A DNA stretch of 64,000 bases from Paenibacillus whitsoniae (GTDB taxonomy: Bacteria > Bacillota > Bacilli > Paenibacillales > NBRC-103111): contig NZ_RXHU01000049.1 of assembly GCF_003955665.1 (NCBI RefSeq), positions 1 to 64,000 on the forward strand, read 5' to 3'. Shown here piece by piece: positions 36,292 through 45,282 of the stretch. How positions within the stretch are numbered: the first letter of the stretch is position 1; each line of letters opens with the position of its first letter. The translations under genes were made by a program, and so were the position numbers. The notes below the pieces were generated by a model that saw only the letters and a program-made list of their open reading frames with translations, ran no database searches and was not told where the DNA came from.

Positions 36292-37521
36292 TTAAGATTT
36301 GTTCGTCGTATCCTTAGGCGAATCAACCTTTTTCGCGTTCAAAATCACTTCCGAAATCGCCTCGGCCAACCAATCAGTCGTGCGATAGCATTCTTCCAAC
36401 GTATTGTACGGGCCGCCGACTTCGATCAGAATGGCATTCGGAGAAACGTTTTGATTGTAGAGGCCGTTGCCTTCGCTCGCTTCCTTCGCATGAATGCCTT
36501 TGGAAACCCCGGGATGCTTGGCTTCCAGCGCTTGGTGAATTTGATTCGCAAACTCCTCGTTCTTCTTCCAGCTCGGGTTCTTGCCGCCGATAATGAAATA
36601 CACCTGTGCGACGTCTAGACCGTCAACTGTTGCGGTCGTTTTGCTGCGAGCCGCTGAATCACGGTGAATATCAAAGAAATACTGCAGGTCTTTATGCGCG
36701 GCCATCGCTTCTTGCAACGTTTTTAACGAATATTTGTAGGAGAACGGATACTCGAAATTTTTCACCGTGCTCGGGTACACCGTGTTATCGTGAACGGCGC
36801 CGATGCCGTCCTTCTCCAGATTTTGCGCGAGCCGCTCTCCGACGGAAATAACGTTGACTTTATCGCTGTAAGCCTTGTCTGGATCTGTCACGCCCTTAAG
36901 CTCAGGAAGGAATGACTCGTTACTATGCGTCTGGTAGATGAACGCGATGTTGTTTCCCGCTGTTTTGGGCGGTTGTGCGGCTGGATTGGCACTTGGTGCG
37001 GCAGAGCTTGACGGCGACGGCTGAATCGTCGGTGTTGGTGTTGGAGGCTGCTTGACCTCAGCTTGGAGATCCGTTGTTGTCGGGTTGAGATCGTAGGGAG
37101 AGCTTGGATTCGTCGCGCTGCCCTGCACAAGAACCGTAGACGCCTTGGCGTCCATGCCCGGCACCTCGCTCGCCACCAGACTTTTAGGATCGTTGGGATT
37201 GACGTCTGTGACCATTTGGAACGCAAAATGAAAAATGTTATGCTGCGAGAACGTGAATTTTTTTTGATCCTTATTTAAATGAGGAACTTCCATTCCCAGC
37301 ATGTCGATAAAAAATTGGTTGGTGACCGACGCCGCGAGCCCTTTCATAGACGAAACCGGTGAAGTGGTAAGCCGCGTTTGCAGAAAACCGCCGATCCCGA
37401 TGAAAACAAAGAGAGCTAGGGTCGATGTGCTGAGAATAAACAAAGTTTTTCCGACGGAACTTGCGCTCTGAAACGTTTTCCGAACGTGGCTGAAATTCAA
37501 AGTGGCTGTTGTCCATTTCAT
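36292..37521 (-). CDS. spoIIP: Stage II sporulation protein P (peptidoglycan amidase/endopeptidase)
   Basis: Cell-wall hydrolase of the SpoIID-SpoIIM-SpoIIP engulfment machine. 409 residues: one membrane anchor (about residues 28-48), a Pro/Ser/Thr-rich linker near 150-195, then the catalytic domain with IAFIYQTHSNESFLP, FFDIHRDS (catalytic His/Asp region), and NAILIEVGGPYNTLEE. ATG 37521 follows AGGAGG. It ends 41 bases before yqxA, likely cotranscribed with it. I found no convincing sigma-E promoter in the 150 bases upstream. Confidence 0.97.
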   Translation of the reverse strand: MKWTTATLNFSHVRKTFQSASSVGKTLFILSTSTLALFVFIGIGGFLQTRLTTSPVSSMKGLAASVTNQFFIDMLGMEVPHLNKDQKKFTFSQHNIFHFAFQMVTDVNPNDPKSLVASEVPGMDAKASTVLVQGSATNPSSPYDLNPTTTDLQAEVKQPPTPTPTIQPSPSSSAAPSANPAAQPPKTAGNNIAFIYQTHSNESFLPELKGVTDPDKAYSDKVNVISVGERLAQNLEKDGIGAVHDNTVYPSTVKNFEYPFSYKYSLKTLQEAMAAHKDLQYFFDIHRDSAARSKTTATVDGLDVAQVYFIIGGKNPSWKKNEEFANQIHQALEAKHPGVSKGIHAKEASEGNGLYNQNVSPNAILIEVGGPYNTLEECYRTTDWLAEAISEVILNAKKVDSPKDTTNKS

Positions 37522-37634
37522 CGTCTGATTCCTCCTAATCTAGCTTACTTTACTCTATGAAACGAGCTTCGGAAGTAGAACCCGTTCGCTAGAAGTTTTA
37601 ATAGAAGAAATCTCGCAAGTCGTGATCAGCCGCG

Positions 37635-37666
37635 AAAAAGCCTCCCCTCTGGCTCGAAGGAAGGCT
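37635..37666 (-). terminator. Terminator after gpr
   Basis: On the minus strand AGCCTTCC pairs with GGGGAGGCT (one mismatch) around a loop of about 12 bases and is followed by TTTTT. Confidence 0.65.
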
Positions 37667-37672
37667 CGTCTC

Positions 37673-38671
37673 TTAATGGGTATAGGCCGCGACGTTATCC
37701 ACATCTACCGCGTCATGCAGGGCCGCATTCAGCCCGCTGGCGATGATATTCGCAATATCCTCGATGAACTGGTCGATCTCCTTCGGCGTCACCAGCAGGT
37801 CGTGGCCGACAGGATTCAAAACCTCTTTTACCAATTGAAGCCGTTCATCCTCATGAATATTGTCGAGGAGTCCGAAAATTTTGCCCGTATTCTGCGTCTG
37901 ATCGCTGAAATGCTTCTGCATCAGATCGAATGCATTATTGACGATTGTGGAGGCGTAGACCACTGTTGGCACACCAATCGCGATAACCGGAATGCCGAGG
38001 TTCTCCTTTGTCAGTCCCTTCCGTTTGTTGCCGATGCCCGAGCCTGGATGAATGCCCGTATCCGCAATCTGAATCGTCGTATTCACCCGCTCCAGCGAGC
38101 GGGAAGCGAGCGCATCAATCGCAATAATAAAATCCGGCTTGGACCTGTCCACGATCCCTTGCACGATGTCGCTGCTCTCAATTCCCGTCGTGCCGAGCAC
38201 GCCCGGCGCAACCGCACTCACCGCTCTATATCCTTCACCGACGTCGTCCGGCACGAGCTCAAAATAATGCCGCGTCACCATCACATTATCGACCACAAGC
38301 GGGCCCAGCGCATCGGGCGTCACATTCGAGTTTCCCAGCCCAATAATCAGTGCCTTGGCATTCTTCGGAATACCGATTTCAAGCAGGAACGCCTCAAATT
38401 CCTGAGCCAGCTTCGTGGCAACCCGGTCCTGAAGCTGTGTATCCTTTTCACGCAGCGCTGGCACTTCCATCGTTATATAATGGCCCATCAGCTTACCCAT
38501 CGCCTTGGAGCCTTCTTCGTTCAGCACATTAATTTTGGTCACGCGAATGCCGTTTTCTCTCGTCGAGACCTGCTCGATGCCGGGAATCGGCTGCCCTTGA
38601 TTGGCCTGCTGCGCGATATCCCTTGCATCCAGCGCAAGGTCCGTATGCGTCGTAAATGAGCTTAAATCCAT
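37673..38671 (-). CDS. gpr: Germination protease GPR
   Basis: Degrades small acid-soluble spore proteins during germination. ATG 38669-38671 (SD GAGAGGGG) gives 332 residues. The N-terminus MDLSSFTTHTDLALD contains the autoprocessing region; GLGNSNVTPDALGP and FIIAIDALASRSL (catalytic Asp region) are diagnostic, and NKRKGL follows. The reading frame extends upstream into the rpsT promoter region but that part has no coding features. A sigma-G-like promoter precedes it. It is divergent from rpsT. Confidence 0.97.
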   Translation of the reverse strand: MDLSSFTTHTDLALDARDIAQQANQGQPIPGIEQVSTRENGIRVTKINVLNEEGSKAMGKLMGHYITMEVPALREKDTQLQDRVATKLAQEFEAFLLEIGIPKNAKALIIGLGNSNVTPDALGPLVVDNVMVTRHYFELVPDDVGEGYRAVSAVAPGVLGTTGIESSDIVQGIVDRSKPDFIIAIDALASRSLERVNTTIQIADTGIHPGSGIGNKRKGLTKENLGIPVIAIGVPTVVYASTIVNNAFDLMQKHFSDQTQNTGKIFGLLDNIHEDERLQLVKEVLNPVGHDLLVTPKEIDQFIEDIANIIASGLNAALHDAVDVDNVAAYTH

Positions 38672-38705
38672 CTCAGTGCCCCTCTCTGAAAATGTAGATA
38701 CGACA

Positions 38706-38735
38706 TAGTGTGCGACGAAAAAGGAGGCATTATAC
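38706..38735 (-). promoter_or_regulatory. Candidate sigma-G promoter of gpr
   Basis: On the minus strand GTATA (38731-38735) fits the sigma-G -35 (G-H-A-T-R), and CACACTA (38706-38712) matches CATnnTA except at one position, with an 18-base spacer. It lies 35 bases upstream of the gpr start, in agreement with forespore control of the B. subtilis gene. Confidence 0.6.
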
Positions 38736-38770
38736 GAGATCCGCCGCCTGCAAAAGCCTATTGACAGCTC

Positions 38771-38799
38771 TTGCAATTTCAAATATTGCGTGGTAGAAT
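38771..38799 (+). promoter_or_regulatory. rpsT promoter
   Basis: TTGCAA at 38771-38776 and TAGAAT at 38794-38799 with a 17-base spacer and an extended TGG before the -10, giving a leader of about 60 bases. Confidence 0.7.
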
Positions 38800-38866
38800 A
38801 CTTAAAGTTGTCAGCAAACATACAAATGTAACGTTGAACGTGTTTTGTAAGTAGGAGGTGAATTTC

Positions 38867-39118
38867 ATGCCAAACATTAAATCCGCTATTAAACGAGTAA
38901 AAGTTAGCGAAAAGCGTCGTCTTCGTAACGCTTCCCAAAAGTCCGCTCTGCGTACTGCTGTGAAAGCTTTCGAAACAGCTTTGACCTCTGAAGCACTTGT
39001 TGCCGCTTCTAAGAAATTGGATCAAGCTGCTTCCAAAGGTTTAATCCATAAAAATGCCGCTAACCGCAAGAAGTCCCGTCTGGCTAAAAAGCTGAACGCT
39101 CTTACGGCTCAAGCGTAA
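38867..39118 (+). CDS. rpsT: 30S ribosomal protein S20
   Basis: Primary 16S rRNA-binding protein, 83 residues, very Lys/Ala-rich, with the family N-terminus [18 protein letters not shown] and the NxxxKSxLRT helix. ATG 38867 follows AGGAGGTG with a 6-base spacer; an in-frame GTG 9 bases upstream is part of the SD. Codon use looks optimised, typical of ribosomal genes. Monocistronic, with its own promoter and terminator. Confidence 0.98.
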   Translation: MPNIKSAIKRVKVSEKRRLRNASQKSALRTAVKAFETALTSEALVAASKKLDQAASKGLIHKNAANRKKSRLAKKLNALTAQA

Positions 39119-39133
39119 TTACGGACATAGAGC

Positions 39134-39169
39134 AAAAGCCCAGTTCTCTGCGGAGAGTTGGGCTTTTTT
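39134..39169 (+). terminator. rpsT terminator
   Basis: AAAAGCCCA (39134-39142) pairs with TGGGCTTTT (39159-39167), with inner TCTC/GAGA pairing, ending in six T. Confidence 0.9.
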
Positions 39170-39225
39170 CGCTGGGCGGCGTCCCAAGCTAACACTGCCG
39201 CTATGCCAAAAAAGCCTGCCGCCTC

Positions 39226-40245
39226 TTACGCGGCAAGCCCTAATAAAAACAACTCCAAGCCCAACACTTTATCGATTTTCCCCGATTTCATCTGCAGGTC
39301 GAGATCCGCCAGCTGCCCCATGATGCGGCTCAGCCGCTGCATATCATACTTGCGTGCCTGGCCCTCGGCTACCTTCACTGCAAACGGATGCAGGCCGATC
39401 TGCGAGGCCATCTGCTGCTGAGAATAGCCTTGCTTGGCCAACTCCTTCACTTGCAGCATGATGCGGAACTGCCGCGCAATCAGGGAAGCGATTTTGATCG
39501 GCTCTTCACGCTGCTTGAGCAGCTCCTCCAGGATGACAAACGCCCGGTCCAAACGAACATTTACAATATCTTCGATCAGCATAAATACATTCTGCTCTGT
39601 GCTCCGAGCAACGAGTTGGTCGATTGTATCCGGAGTCGCTTCGCCACCATGCCCCACGAACAGCGAGATTTTCTCCAGTTCAGCCGATAAGGCCTGCAAG
39701 TTGCCGCCGGTATAGAGAATCAAATTGTCCGCAGCGTTGCCGGTAAAAGAAAACCCAAGCTGCGCAGCCTGGCGTGCCACCCAACCCGCCGTTTCTTCCG
39801 GACTCAGCGACAAGAACGGCACCGTCGCCTCCATCTCTTTCAGCGCTTTCACGATCTTTTTGCGCTCGTCGAGCTTGTCTGCGTCTACCGTAAAGACAAT
39901 CACCGTATGCTCGGCCGGTGCTTTCAAATAACTGGATAGCCTGTCCAGATCGTGCTCCAGCTTCGTGCTTTCCTTGGCTCCGGTAAAGAACAACGCATTT
40001 TTTGCGATGACCAGCTTGCGCGGGACCATAAACGGCAGCGTCTCCGCATCGTCCAGCACCGCAGCAAGCGGCATCTCGCTCAAATCGAATTTGCTTACGG
40101 CAAATTCGCGGTCCTCCGGCGCCATCAACGAGTCCGTCAGGACGTCGATAAATTCTCTCATTTTATATTTCTCAGGCCCAAAGCACAAATACACAGGTGC
40201 TTGACGTCCTGCTGCAATATCTTTTAACGCACGCTTGGCATCCAT
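39226..40245 (-). CDS. holA: DNA polymerase III subunit delta (clamp loader)
   Basis: Opens the beta clamp within the clamp loader. ATG 40243-40245 (SD AAGGAG, spacer 10) gives 339 residues. The N-terminal AAA-like domain without a functional Walker A (VYLCFGPEKYKMREFI) is followed by the helical lid and collar domains (LARQFRIMLQVKELA, GLHPFAVKVAEGQARKY). Corresponds to B. subtilis YqeN in the same position next to rpsT. Confidence 0.93.
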   Translation of the reverse strand: MDAKRALKDIAAGRQAPVYLCFGPEKYKMREFIDVLTDSLMAPEDREFAVSKFDLSEMPLAAVLDDAETLPFMVPRKLVIAKNALFFTGAKESTKLEHDLDRLSSYLKAPAEHTVIVFTVDADKLDERKKIVKALKEMEATVPFLSLSPEETAGWVARQAAQLGFSFTGNAADNLILYTGGNLQALSAELEKISLFVGHGGEATPDTIDQLVARSTEQNVFMLIEDIVNVRLDRAFVILEELLKQREEPIKIASLIARQFRIMLQVKELAKQGYSQQQMASQIGLHPFAVKVAEGQARKYDMQRLSRIMGQLADLDLQMKSGKIDKVLGLELFLLGLAA

Positions 40246-40267
40246 TCTGGCTCCACTCCTTCCTTTC

Positions 40268-40297
40268 ATTGTAACAACAACAAAGGGATTACGTCAA
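40268..40297 (-). promoter_or_regulatory. holA promoter
   Basis: On the minus strand TTGACG (40292-40297) and TACAAT (40268-40273) with an 18-base spacer, ending just upstream of the holA SD. The rest of the 207-base gap back to the anti-sigma gene shows no other clear signal. Confidence 0.7.
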
Positions 40298-40452
40298 AGC
40301 CCGCAGGCCCTGAAGCAATCCCTCTGCCAGTCTATTTAAACACCGATAAAAGGCTCTAGAAACCTTGAATCGAGTGGATGAATCCCGACCGCGTCGCTTG
40401 AACTACTATAACATACGCAGACACAGGCACAGTGGTGCATAAGATTCATACC

Positions 40453-41724
40453 TCATTTCACGCTTTCTTTCATTTCCTTCAGGTCAATCATGAGCATTTG
40501 CAAAGCGCCACCCTGACTTTGAACCTGATAAAAGAACTTCTCGTCGCCCGACCATTCGAGGAGCATAATCTGATCCCCGGGCTGCCATTCCAACTTCGAC
40601 GTGAAGACAACGTCATGCGCAGCCGAATTCCGGATCACAACATGACGACCCTCGATGGCCGCTGCGTAAATCCCTGATGTCGATTGCAAAACGTTGGCGG
40701 CGGCAATCGAAAAAAGTCCTGCGTTTGGCGCGAAGCCGCGATCGGCGGAATCGCCGGTATTCGGAGCCAAGCTATTCTTCCTCTGCGCTTCGGCATCCTT
40801 TGCGGAAGGCGCAGGTGCCTGCGTGTCCGCTGTCGATGTGGGCGCAGGTGTCTCGCTCGGCGTTGCTGCAGGCGTTGACAACGCAGCCGCGGAGCTTCCC
40901 TTGTCCGCTGCGGCAGGGGCTGTCTCGCTCGGCTTCTTCATCCGCTCAGGCGCTGTTGGAGAGGGCGATATCGCCATCGCTTCTCCCTTGTTTACAGGGC
41001 CAACGAGCGTCGTCGGCTGCTCAAGCTTCGCATCCGGCTTCTCTTGCAGCACGCTGCCTGAGCTGCCGGCAGCCGCGCCTCCTCCGGTTGTTGCGCCCTC
41101 CGTTGGCGCTGACGATGACTGCGCAGCCGGCTCGGTTGTCGGCGGCACAGCATCTGACGTAGCCCCCGCAGCGGCTTGCGCCTTCGGCGCTTGATCGTTG
41201 GCAAGCCCGGTAACTGCGCTCGACTCCGTGCTCATTTGCTTGGACTCCGCACTCGATTTCATCGGCAGAAGTCCGTCAGCATTATCCAGTACCGGATGCT
41301 GCATATTAAAAGCGAAGAACCCTAGAATCAACCCGGCTGCGACAACGCCTCCTGCGATTTTCCAAGAAAATTGCTCGCGATAGCGCTGCTGCCAGGACGG
41401 TTTGCGACTTGGCGTCGGAACTTCCGCTGCTGGTCGAATCGCCGCAGGAGCCGACAACGATGACAAGGAAGCTGCATCGCCTCCGTTACGCACAGCGGCA
41501 CGGTCGATTTCTTCAATTTGCGGCAAAATGGCGTCTACTAAAGAGAAAGGAGGCGTCACTTTCGGCAGTTGGGACAACTCATCGGACAACCGCTGCAAGC
41601 GCTCGAACATTTGCGCGCACGCCAGGCAATCCATCAGGTGAGCATGCATCTCATCCTCTTCTTGGGAATCAAGATCCCCGTCCAGCTGTCTTTGCATGTA
41701 TATCATCACCTCTTGACAATTCAT
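40453..41724 (-). CDS. Zinc-finger anti-sigma factor with extracytoplasmic sensor region
   Basis: 423 residues. The cytoplasmic N-terminus has the ZAS motif His29-x3-Cys33-x2-Cys36 that binds ECF sigma factors. A membrane segment spans about residues 121-140 (WKIAGGVVAAGLILGFFAFN). About 210 residues of Ala/Ser/Thr/Pro-rich linker follow, then a compact C-terminal domain (about 345-423; GIYAAAIEGRHVVIRN, EWQPGDQIMLLEWSG, FFYQVQSQGG) that could be the sensor. Its ATG overlaps the sigma factor stop by 4 bases. The family call is firm; the signal sensed is unknown. Confidence 0.88.
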   Translation of the reverse strand: MNCQEVMIYMQRQLDGDLDSQEEDEMHAHLMDCLACAQMFERLQRLSDELSQLPKVTPPFSLVDAILPQIEEIDRAAVRNGGDAASLSSLSAPAAIRPAAEVPTPSRKPSWQQRYREQFSWKIAGGVVAAGLILGFFAFNMQHPVLDNADGLLPMKSSAESKQMSTESSAVTGLANDQAPKAQAAAGATSDAVPPTTEPAAQSSSAPTEGATTGGGAAAGSSGSVLQEKPDAKLEQPTTLVGPVNKGEAMAISPSPTAPERMKKPSETAPAAADKGSSAAALSTPAATPSETPAPTSTADTQAPAPSAKDAEAQRKNSLAPNTGDSADRGFAPNAGLFSIAAANVLQSTSGIYAAAIEGRHVVIRNSAAHDVVFTSKLEWQPGDQIMLLEWSGDEKFFYQVQSQGGALQMLMIDLKEMKESVK

Positions 41725-42269
41725 CCCCGAACACCCCCTTTCTGATAATCTTGGAGCAATGACTGCAAGGTGTGTCTCGCTCGAAATAAATACGATTTTA
41801 CGGTATTCAGCGGCAAATTCAGTGATTCCGCAATTTCATGATAAGAAAAATCCTGCAAATAGCGAAGAATCACAACAGATCGGTGATGCTCGGGCAATTT
41901 ATCGATCGCTTCTCGAATATCTTGGGCCAAATAGCCATTTAACATCTCATGTTCCACATTGTGATCCGCTGTAAAGATCATTTCGTGCTCATCAATCGAA
42001 ACCGTCGGCTTCGTTTTGCGAAATTTATCGATGCAGATGTTCGTCACAATCCGCTGCACCCACGTCTTAAAGAGCGCTTTTTCTTCATAAGAATGAATCT
42101 TGGTATAAATTCGCAGCAGTGCCTCCTGTGAAGCGTCCAGCGCATCCTGTTCATTATTAAGAATATAAAAAGCGGTTCGATAAACATGAGACTCAATTTC
42201 TCGCAATAGGGTAATGAGCGCATCACGATCACCGGCTTGAGCTGCTCTTACCAGTTCGGGTGCTATCAC
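41721..42269 (-). CDS. ECF RNA polymerase sigma factor
   Basis: 182 residues from a GTG start (42267-42269) behind GGGAGG. Sigma region 2 is seen in DALDASQEALLRIYTKI and LFKTWVQRIVTNICIDKFRK; region 4 in LPEHHRSVVILRYLQDFSYHEIAESLNLP with the recognition helix NTVKSYLFRARHTL. There is no region 3. It is closest in look to SigW/SigM-type ECF factors. Coupled to the anti-sigma gene (ATGA overlap). A TGCAAC-N17-CGTC promoter precedes it, as expected for autoregulation. Confidence 0.93.
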   Translation of the reverse strand: MIAPELVRAAQAGDRDALITLLREIESHVYRTAFYILNNEQDALDASQEALLRIYTKIHSYEEKALFKTWVQRIVTNICIDKFRKTKPTVSIDEHEMIFTADHNVEHEMLNGYLAQDIREAIDKLPEHHRSVVILRYLQDFSYHEIAESLNLPLNTVKSYLFRARHTLQSLLQDYQKGGVRG

Positions 42270-42294
42270 TGGGATCCCTCCCTTTGCACACTTA

Positions 42295-42323
42295 TAGACG
42301 AGGCTTCGTCTTCTAAGGTTGCA
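42295..42323 (-). promoter_or_regulatory. ECF-type autoregulatory promoter
   Basis: On the minus strand TGCAAC (42318-42323) and CGTCTA (42295-42300) are separated by 17 bases: the AAC -35 core and CGTC -10 core characteristic of ECF promoters. It ends about 26 bases upstream of the sigma GTG. Confidence 0.75.
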
Positions 42324-42407
42324 AGACTATTAAAAAATTTTCATACCAACGTATTAGACGCATGGAGCGGCATTTGGTTTCATGATGGCGATGGCCAAAA
42401 TGCGGAA

Positions 42408-42451
42408 AGCCTCGGCCGCGCGCTCCCGGGCAGGAGACATCAACCGAGGCT
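42408..42451. repeat. Inverted repeat in the comEC - sigma factor gap
   Basis: AGCCTCGG (42408-42415) and CCGAGGCT (42444-42451), 8 of 8, around a 28-base GC-rich loop; no T tract long enough for a good terminator. The remainder of the 296-base gap (42270-42565) holds the ECF promoter and otherwise nothing recognisable, no gene. Confidence 0.5.
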
Positions 42452-42565
42452 ACCATCTGACAAGCGCTCTCTCTACTTTAGAACGAGACAGCGAAGTTTG
42501 CAAGGCATGCGACAGCATTAATTCTATCCATGTAAAATGAACCACCCTGCTCGCAATTAAAAAAA

Positions 42566-45175
42566 TCAATTTGCTTCAAGCTTTGTCCTCGATTTGATCC
42601 CTTGCACGTCAATTTCCATTTGAATTTCTCCACTGCGATCCGTACGAAACACCTGCGCGCCTCCATCCTCCAAACGTCCGACAACGTCCGGCGAGGGATG
42701 GCCGTATACGTTCTTCTCTCCGACTGAGATGACTGCTGCCGCCGGTTGCCAGAACGTCACCCATTCGGGTGTGGTTGACGTTTTGCTGCCATGATGCGCG
42801 ACTTTTAAAACGTCGATTTTGCGCCCGGTGGTGGTGCTGCTGCTGCTAAAACCGTCATCGCGGCCGTCCGGAGAACTCGGGGAACCCCAAATGTCTGCCG
42901 GCTGGTCACGCAAATAGCTCAGCACCTCAGCTTCCGACGCCTTTTCCATGTCCCCGGTAAACAGCCAGCGCGTGCCTTGCATCTCCAACAGCAGGACGAC
43001 GGAGAGGGCGTTTTGCTCACTTGCCAAGCTGACTTCTGTCGGCATCGTTTGCAGCGGATACAGAATCTTGATCCGGGTCTGCGGATCAATGACAAGCCAG
43101 TCTCCGAGACCGGCGGGCAGCAGGGGGACATGCTTGGCCAGCAGTGTGCCGAATAATTTGGCGATGCCCGGGGATGACTTGAGCGTACCATTGAACAGAA
43201 ATTGCTTGATCGGGATTTGCTCCGCTACCGCTTGCAGGCCGCCGCTGTGATCTGCGTCTTCATGCGTCAGGACAAGGAAATCGAGCTGATGAACGCCTCT
43301 TTTTTTCAGCAGCGGAACGAGCAGCTTGGCTCCGACTTCATAAGGGTCTTTTCGGAGCTTCCAAGCCTCGCCCGGTTTGCCGAAGGTGACCGTTCCTCCG
43401 CCATCGATAAGCAAATGCTTATTGTATGGCGTTCTAATCAAAATCGCATCGCCTTGCCCGACGTCAAGAAACTGCACACTGCCCTTGCGGTGAAACCGAT
43501 CCGGCGAGTAGCCGATCCATAGCAGGAGAGCAAATGTGCTCAGGCTTAGGAGCAGCGCTGTGAGCGGGGATACCCGGAAACTGCGGCGTTTCCCTCGTCG
43601 CTTGTCATACGTGAGGAGCGGCCTCGGCTCCCCGGCCGTCGCAACGCTCCGCCACAGCGCATAAATCGCAAGCATGCAGAGGTAATAAGCGGCCATCCAG
43701 GTCAAGCTGGGCGTAGGCCAAATCGTTTTGTAAGTTTGGAAGCTTTGCAGCCAGTCTGTAACCCGGAAAATCCCCTGATTCAACCAACCGATCCCCGTAC
43801 CGATCGCTTTTCCCGCCGGCATATAAAGAAAGCCGATCAACAGCGCCGCCAGCCCCGCCGGAAACACCACCATCGAAATGATCGGCACCAAGACTGCGTT
43901 CGCCGCCCAGGAAATGAGCGAAAATTGATTAAAATAATAGATCGACACTGGGAATGAAATGAGTTGGGAGACGAGCGTAATTGCAGCAGTATTGCGCAGC
44001 AGCGTATGGGGAATCCAAGGCTCAAGCAGCTTGCCGGTACGTTGAACGCCGACGATCAGACCCAACGTGACGAGAAAGGATAGCTGAAAAGAAACGTCCA
44101 GCACATAGTACGGATTCCACAGCAGCATCGCCCACGCGACGATCGCCATGATGTGCAGCACATCCTTCATGAAGCCTTTCCGCGCAGCGATCAAGGCGAT
44201 CATCGACATCAGCCCTGCCCGCACAATGGAGGGGGAAGCCCCCGTGACGAGGATATAGCAGGGCAGCAGCCAAATGCAGACGAGCAGAATCGTCTCTCTC
44301 GTCAGCTTGAACCGGCGCAGAAGCCAGATGACGGCACCAAGGAATACGGCCACATTGAGGCCTGAGATGGCCAAAATATGCGTAAGCCCCAGCTCGGAAA
44401 ATTGCTGGAAGCGGTTCGGGTCCAGATCGTCGGTGTAGCCGATCAGCATGCTTTTCATGAACCCGGCCTGCTCGGCCGCCGGGAAGATGCGGTCCATGCG
44501 CGCGCTGAGCGCAGCCCGCAGCGCATCGTTCCAGCGCAGCAGCCCCGTGGCGCTGATGCGCGCAGCCGCAGGCTGCACCAGCGCCTGGTCCACCCCGCTG
44601 GCCGTCAGCAGCCAGTGGGTGTGGTGCAGGCGCAAATATCGGCGGTAGTCGAAGCCGCCGAAGTTGCGCGCCGGGGCGGGGCTGCGCAGCACCCCGCCCA
44701 ACGTCACGGCGTCGCCGCGGCGCCAGCCGGCGACGACGCCCTGCTGCGCCTGCTCCGCTAGGCGCAGCGTGACCTGCACGCTTTCCCCGCGGAGCGGGAA
44801 AGCGGTGTCGTCCTGGAAGCGGAGGGACGTCGCTTCCAGCGTAAAGCTGGCCCTGTCCCCGTCGACGGAGACAGGGCTGGTGAACCGGCCGTGCAGCGTG
44901 ACCTCGCTGCCGTCCAGGTTCGCTTGCTGCTGGGCGAGCGACAGCAGCGCGGATACGTTCCGCTGGTCGTTCCACTGGTAATAGCCGAAGGCGATCCCGA
45001 CCAGCAGGACAAGGCTCAGCGGCTGTCGTCCCGGCAGCCGCAGCACGTGCAGGCTGATCAGCGCAGCCAGCAGCCCCGCGCCGATCAGCCAGCTTCCATC
45101 TTGGTTGGGCACGGCCATCGCCAGCACGTACCCAGTTATCCACAGACAGCATCCTAGAACAACTGGCCTATTCAT
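42566..45175 (-). CDS. comEC: DNA internalization competence protein ComEC/Rec2
   Basis: Channel for single-stranded DNA uptake during transformation. 869 residues: N-terminal membrane segments and an OB-like extracellular region (about 60-200), a central multi-spanning Competence domain (GLTHILAISGLNVAVFLGA, ISFPVSIYYFNQFS), and a C-terminal metallo-beta-lactamase-type domain (LDVGQGDAILI, LVLTHEDADHSGG, VAHHGSKTS) thought to degrade the non-transported strand. ATG 45173-45175 follows GGAGGG. Last gene of the comEA-comEB-comEC set, with a terminator hairpin between comEB and comEC. Confidence 0.96.
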   Translation of the reverse strand: MNRPVVLGCCLWITGYVLAMAVPNQDGSWLIGAGLLAALISLHVLRLPGRQPLSLVLLVGIAFGYYQWNDQRNVSALLSLAQQQANLDGSEVTLHGRFTSPVSVDGDRASFTLEATSLRFQDDTAFPLRGESVQVTLRLAEQAQQGVVAGWRRGDAVTLGGVLRSPAPARNFGGFDYRRYLRLHHTHWLLTASGVDQALVQPAAARISATGLLRWNDALRAALSARMDRIFPAAEQAGFMKSMLIGYTDDLDPNRFQQFSELGLTHILAISGLNVAVFLGAVIWLLRRFKLTRETILLVCIWLLPCYILVTGASPSIVRAGLMSMIALIAARKGFMKDVLHIMAIVAWAMLLWNPYYVLDVSFQLSFLVTLGLIVGVQRTGKLLEPWIPHTLLRNTAAITLVSQLISFPVSIYYFNQFSLISWAANAVLVPIISMVVFPAGLAALLIGFLYMPAGKAIGTGIGWLNQGIFRVTDWLQSFQTYKTIWPTPSLTWMAAYYLCMLAIYALWRSVATAGEPRPLLTYDKRRGKRRSFRVSPLTALLLSLSTFALLLWIGYSPDRFHRKGSVQFLDVGQGDAILIRTPYNKHLLIDGGGTVTFGKPGEAWKLRKDPYEVGAKLLVPLLKKRGVHQLDFLVLTHEDADHSGGLQAVAEQIPIKQFLFNGTLKSSPGIAKLFGTLLAKHVPLLPAGLGDWLVIDPQTRIKILYPLQTMPTEVSLASEQNALSVVLLLEMQGTRWLFTGDMEKASEAEVLSYLRDQPADIWGSPSSPDGRDDGFSSSSTTTGRKIDVLKVAHHGSKTSTTPEWVTFWQPAAAVISVGEKNVYGHPSPDVVGRLEDGGAQVFRTDRSGEIQMEIDVQGIKSRTKLEAN

Positions 45176-45218
45176 CTTTTCCCTCCTCTGATCGGATTTC
45201 CCAAACTCTCATGCCAAC

Positions 45219-45265
45219 AAAAAACCTCTCCCCGGCACGCCGTGATCGGCTGCCAAGCGAGAGGT
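45219..45265 (-). terminator. Hairpin with T tract between comEB and comEC
   Basis: On the minus strand ACCTCTC (45259-45265) pairs with GAGAGGT (45224-45230), with an inner GGCA/TGCC pair, followed by TTTTT. It would limit read-through from comEB into comEC. Confidence 0.7.
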
Positions 45266-45282
45266 GCTTCCTACTCCGTTAT

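Noticed and set aside
38674-39025. Upstream extension of the gpr frame across rpsT
   Set aside because: It would run antisense through rpsT and both promoters; GPR proteins start at the chosen Met region.
42478-42684. 68-codon minus-strand ORF overlapping the comEC end
   Set aside because: No SD, composition unlike coding sequence, and it overlaps the comEC C-terminus in another frame.
44022-45152. Minus-strand second-frame ORF (376 codons) inside comEC
   Set aside because: Alternate frame of GC-rich comEC DNA, Ala/Arg/Gly-rich; the comEC frame holds all conserved motifs.
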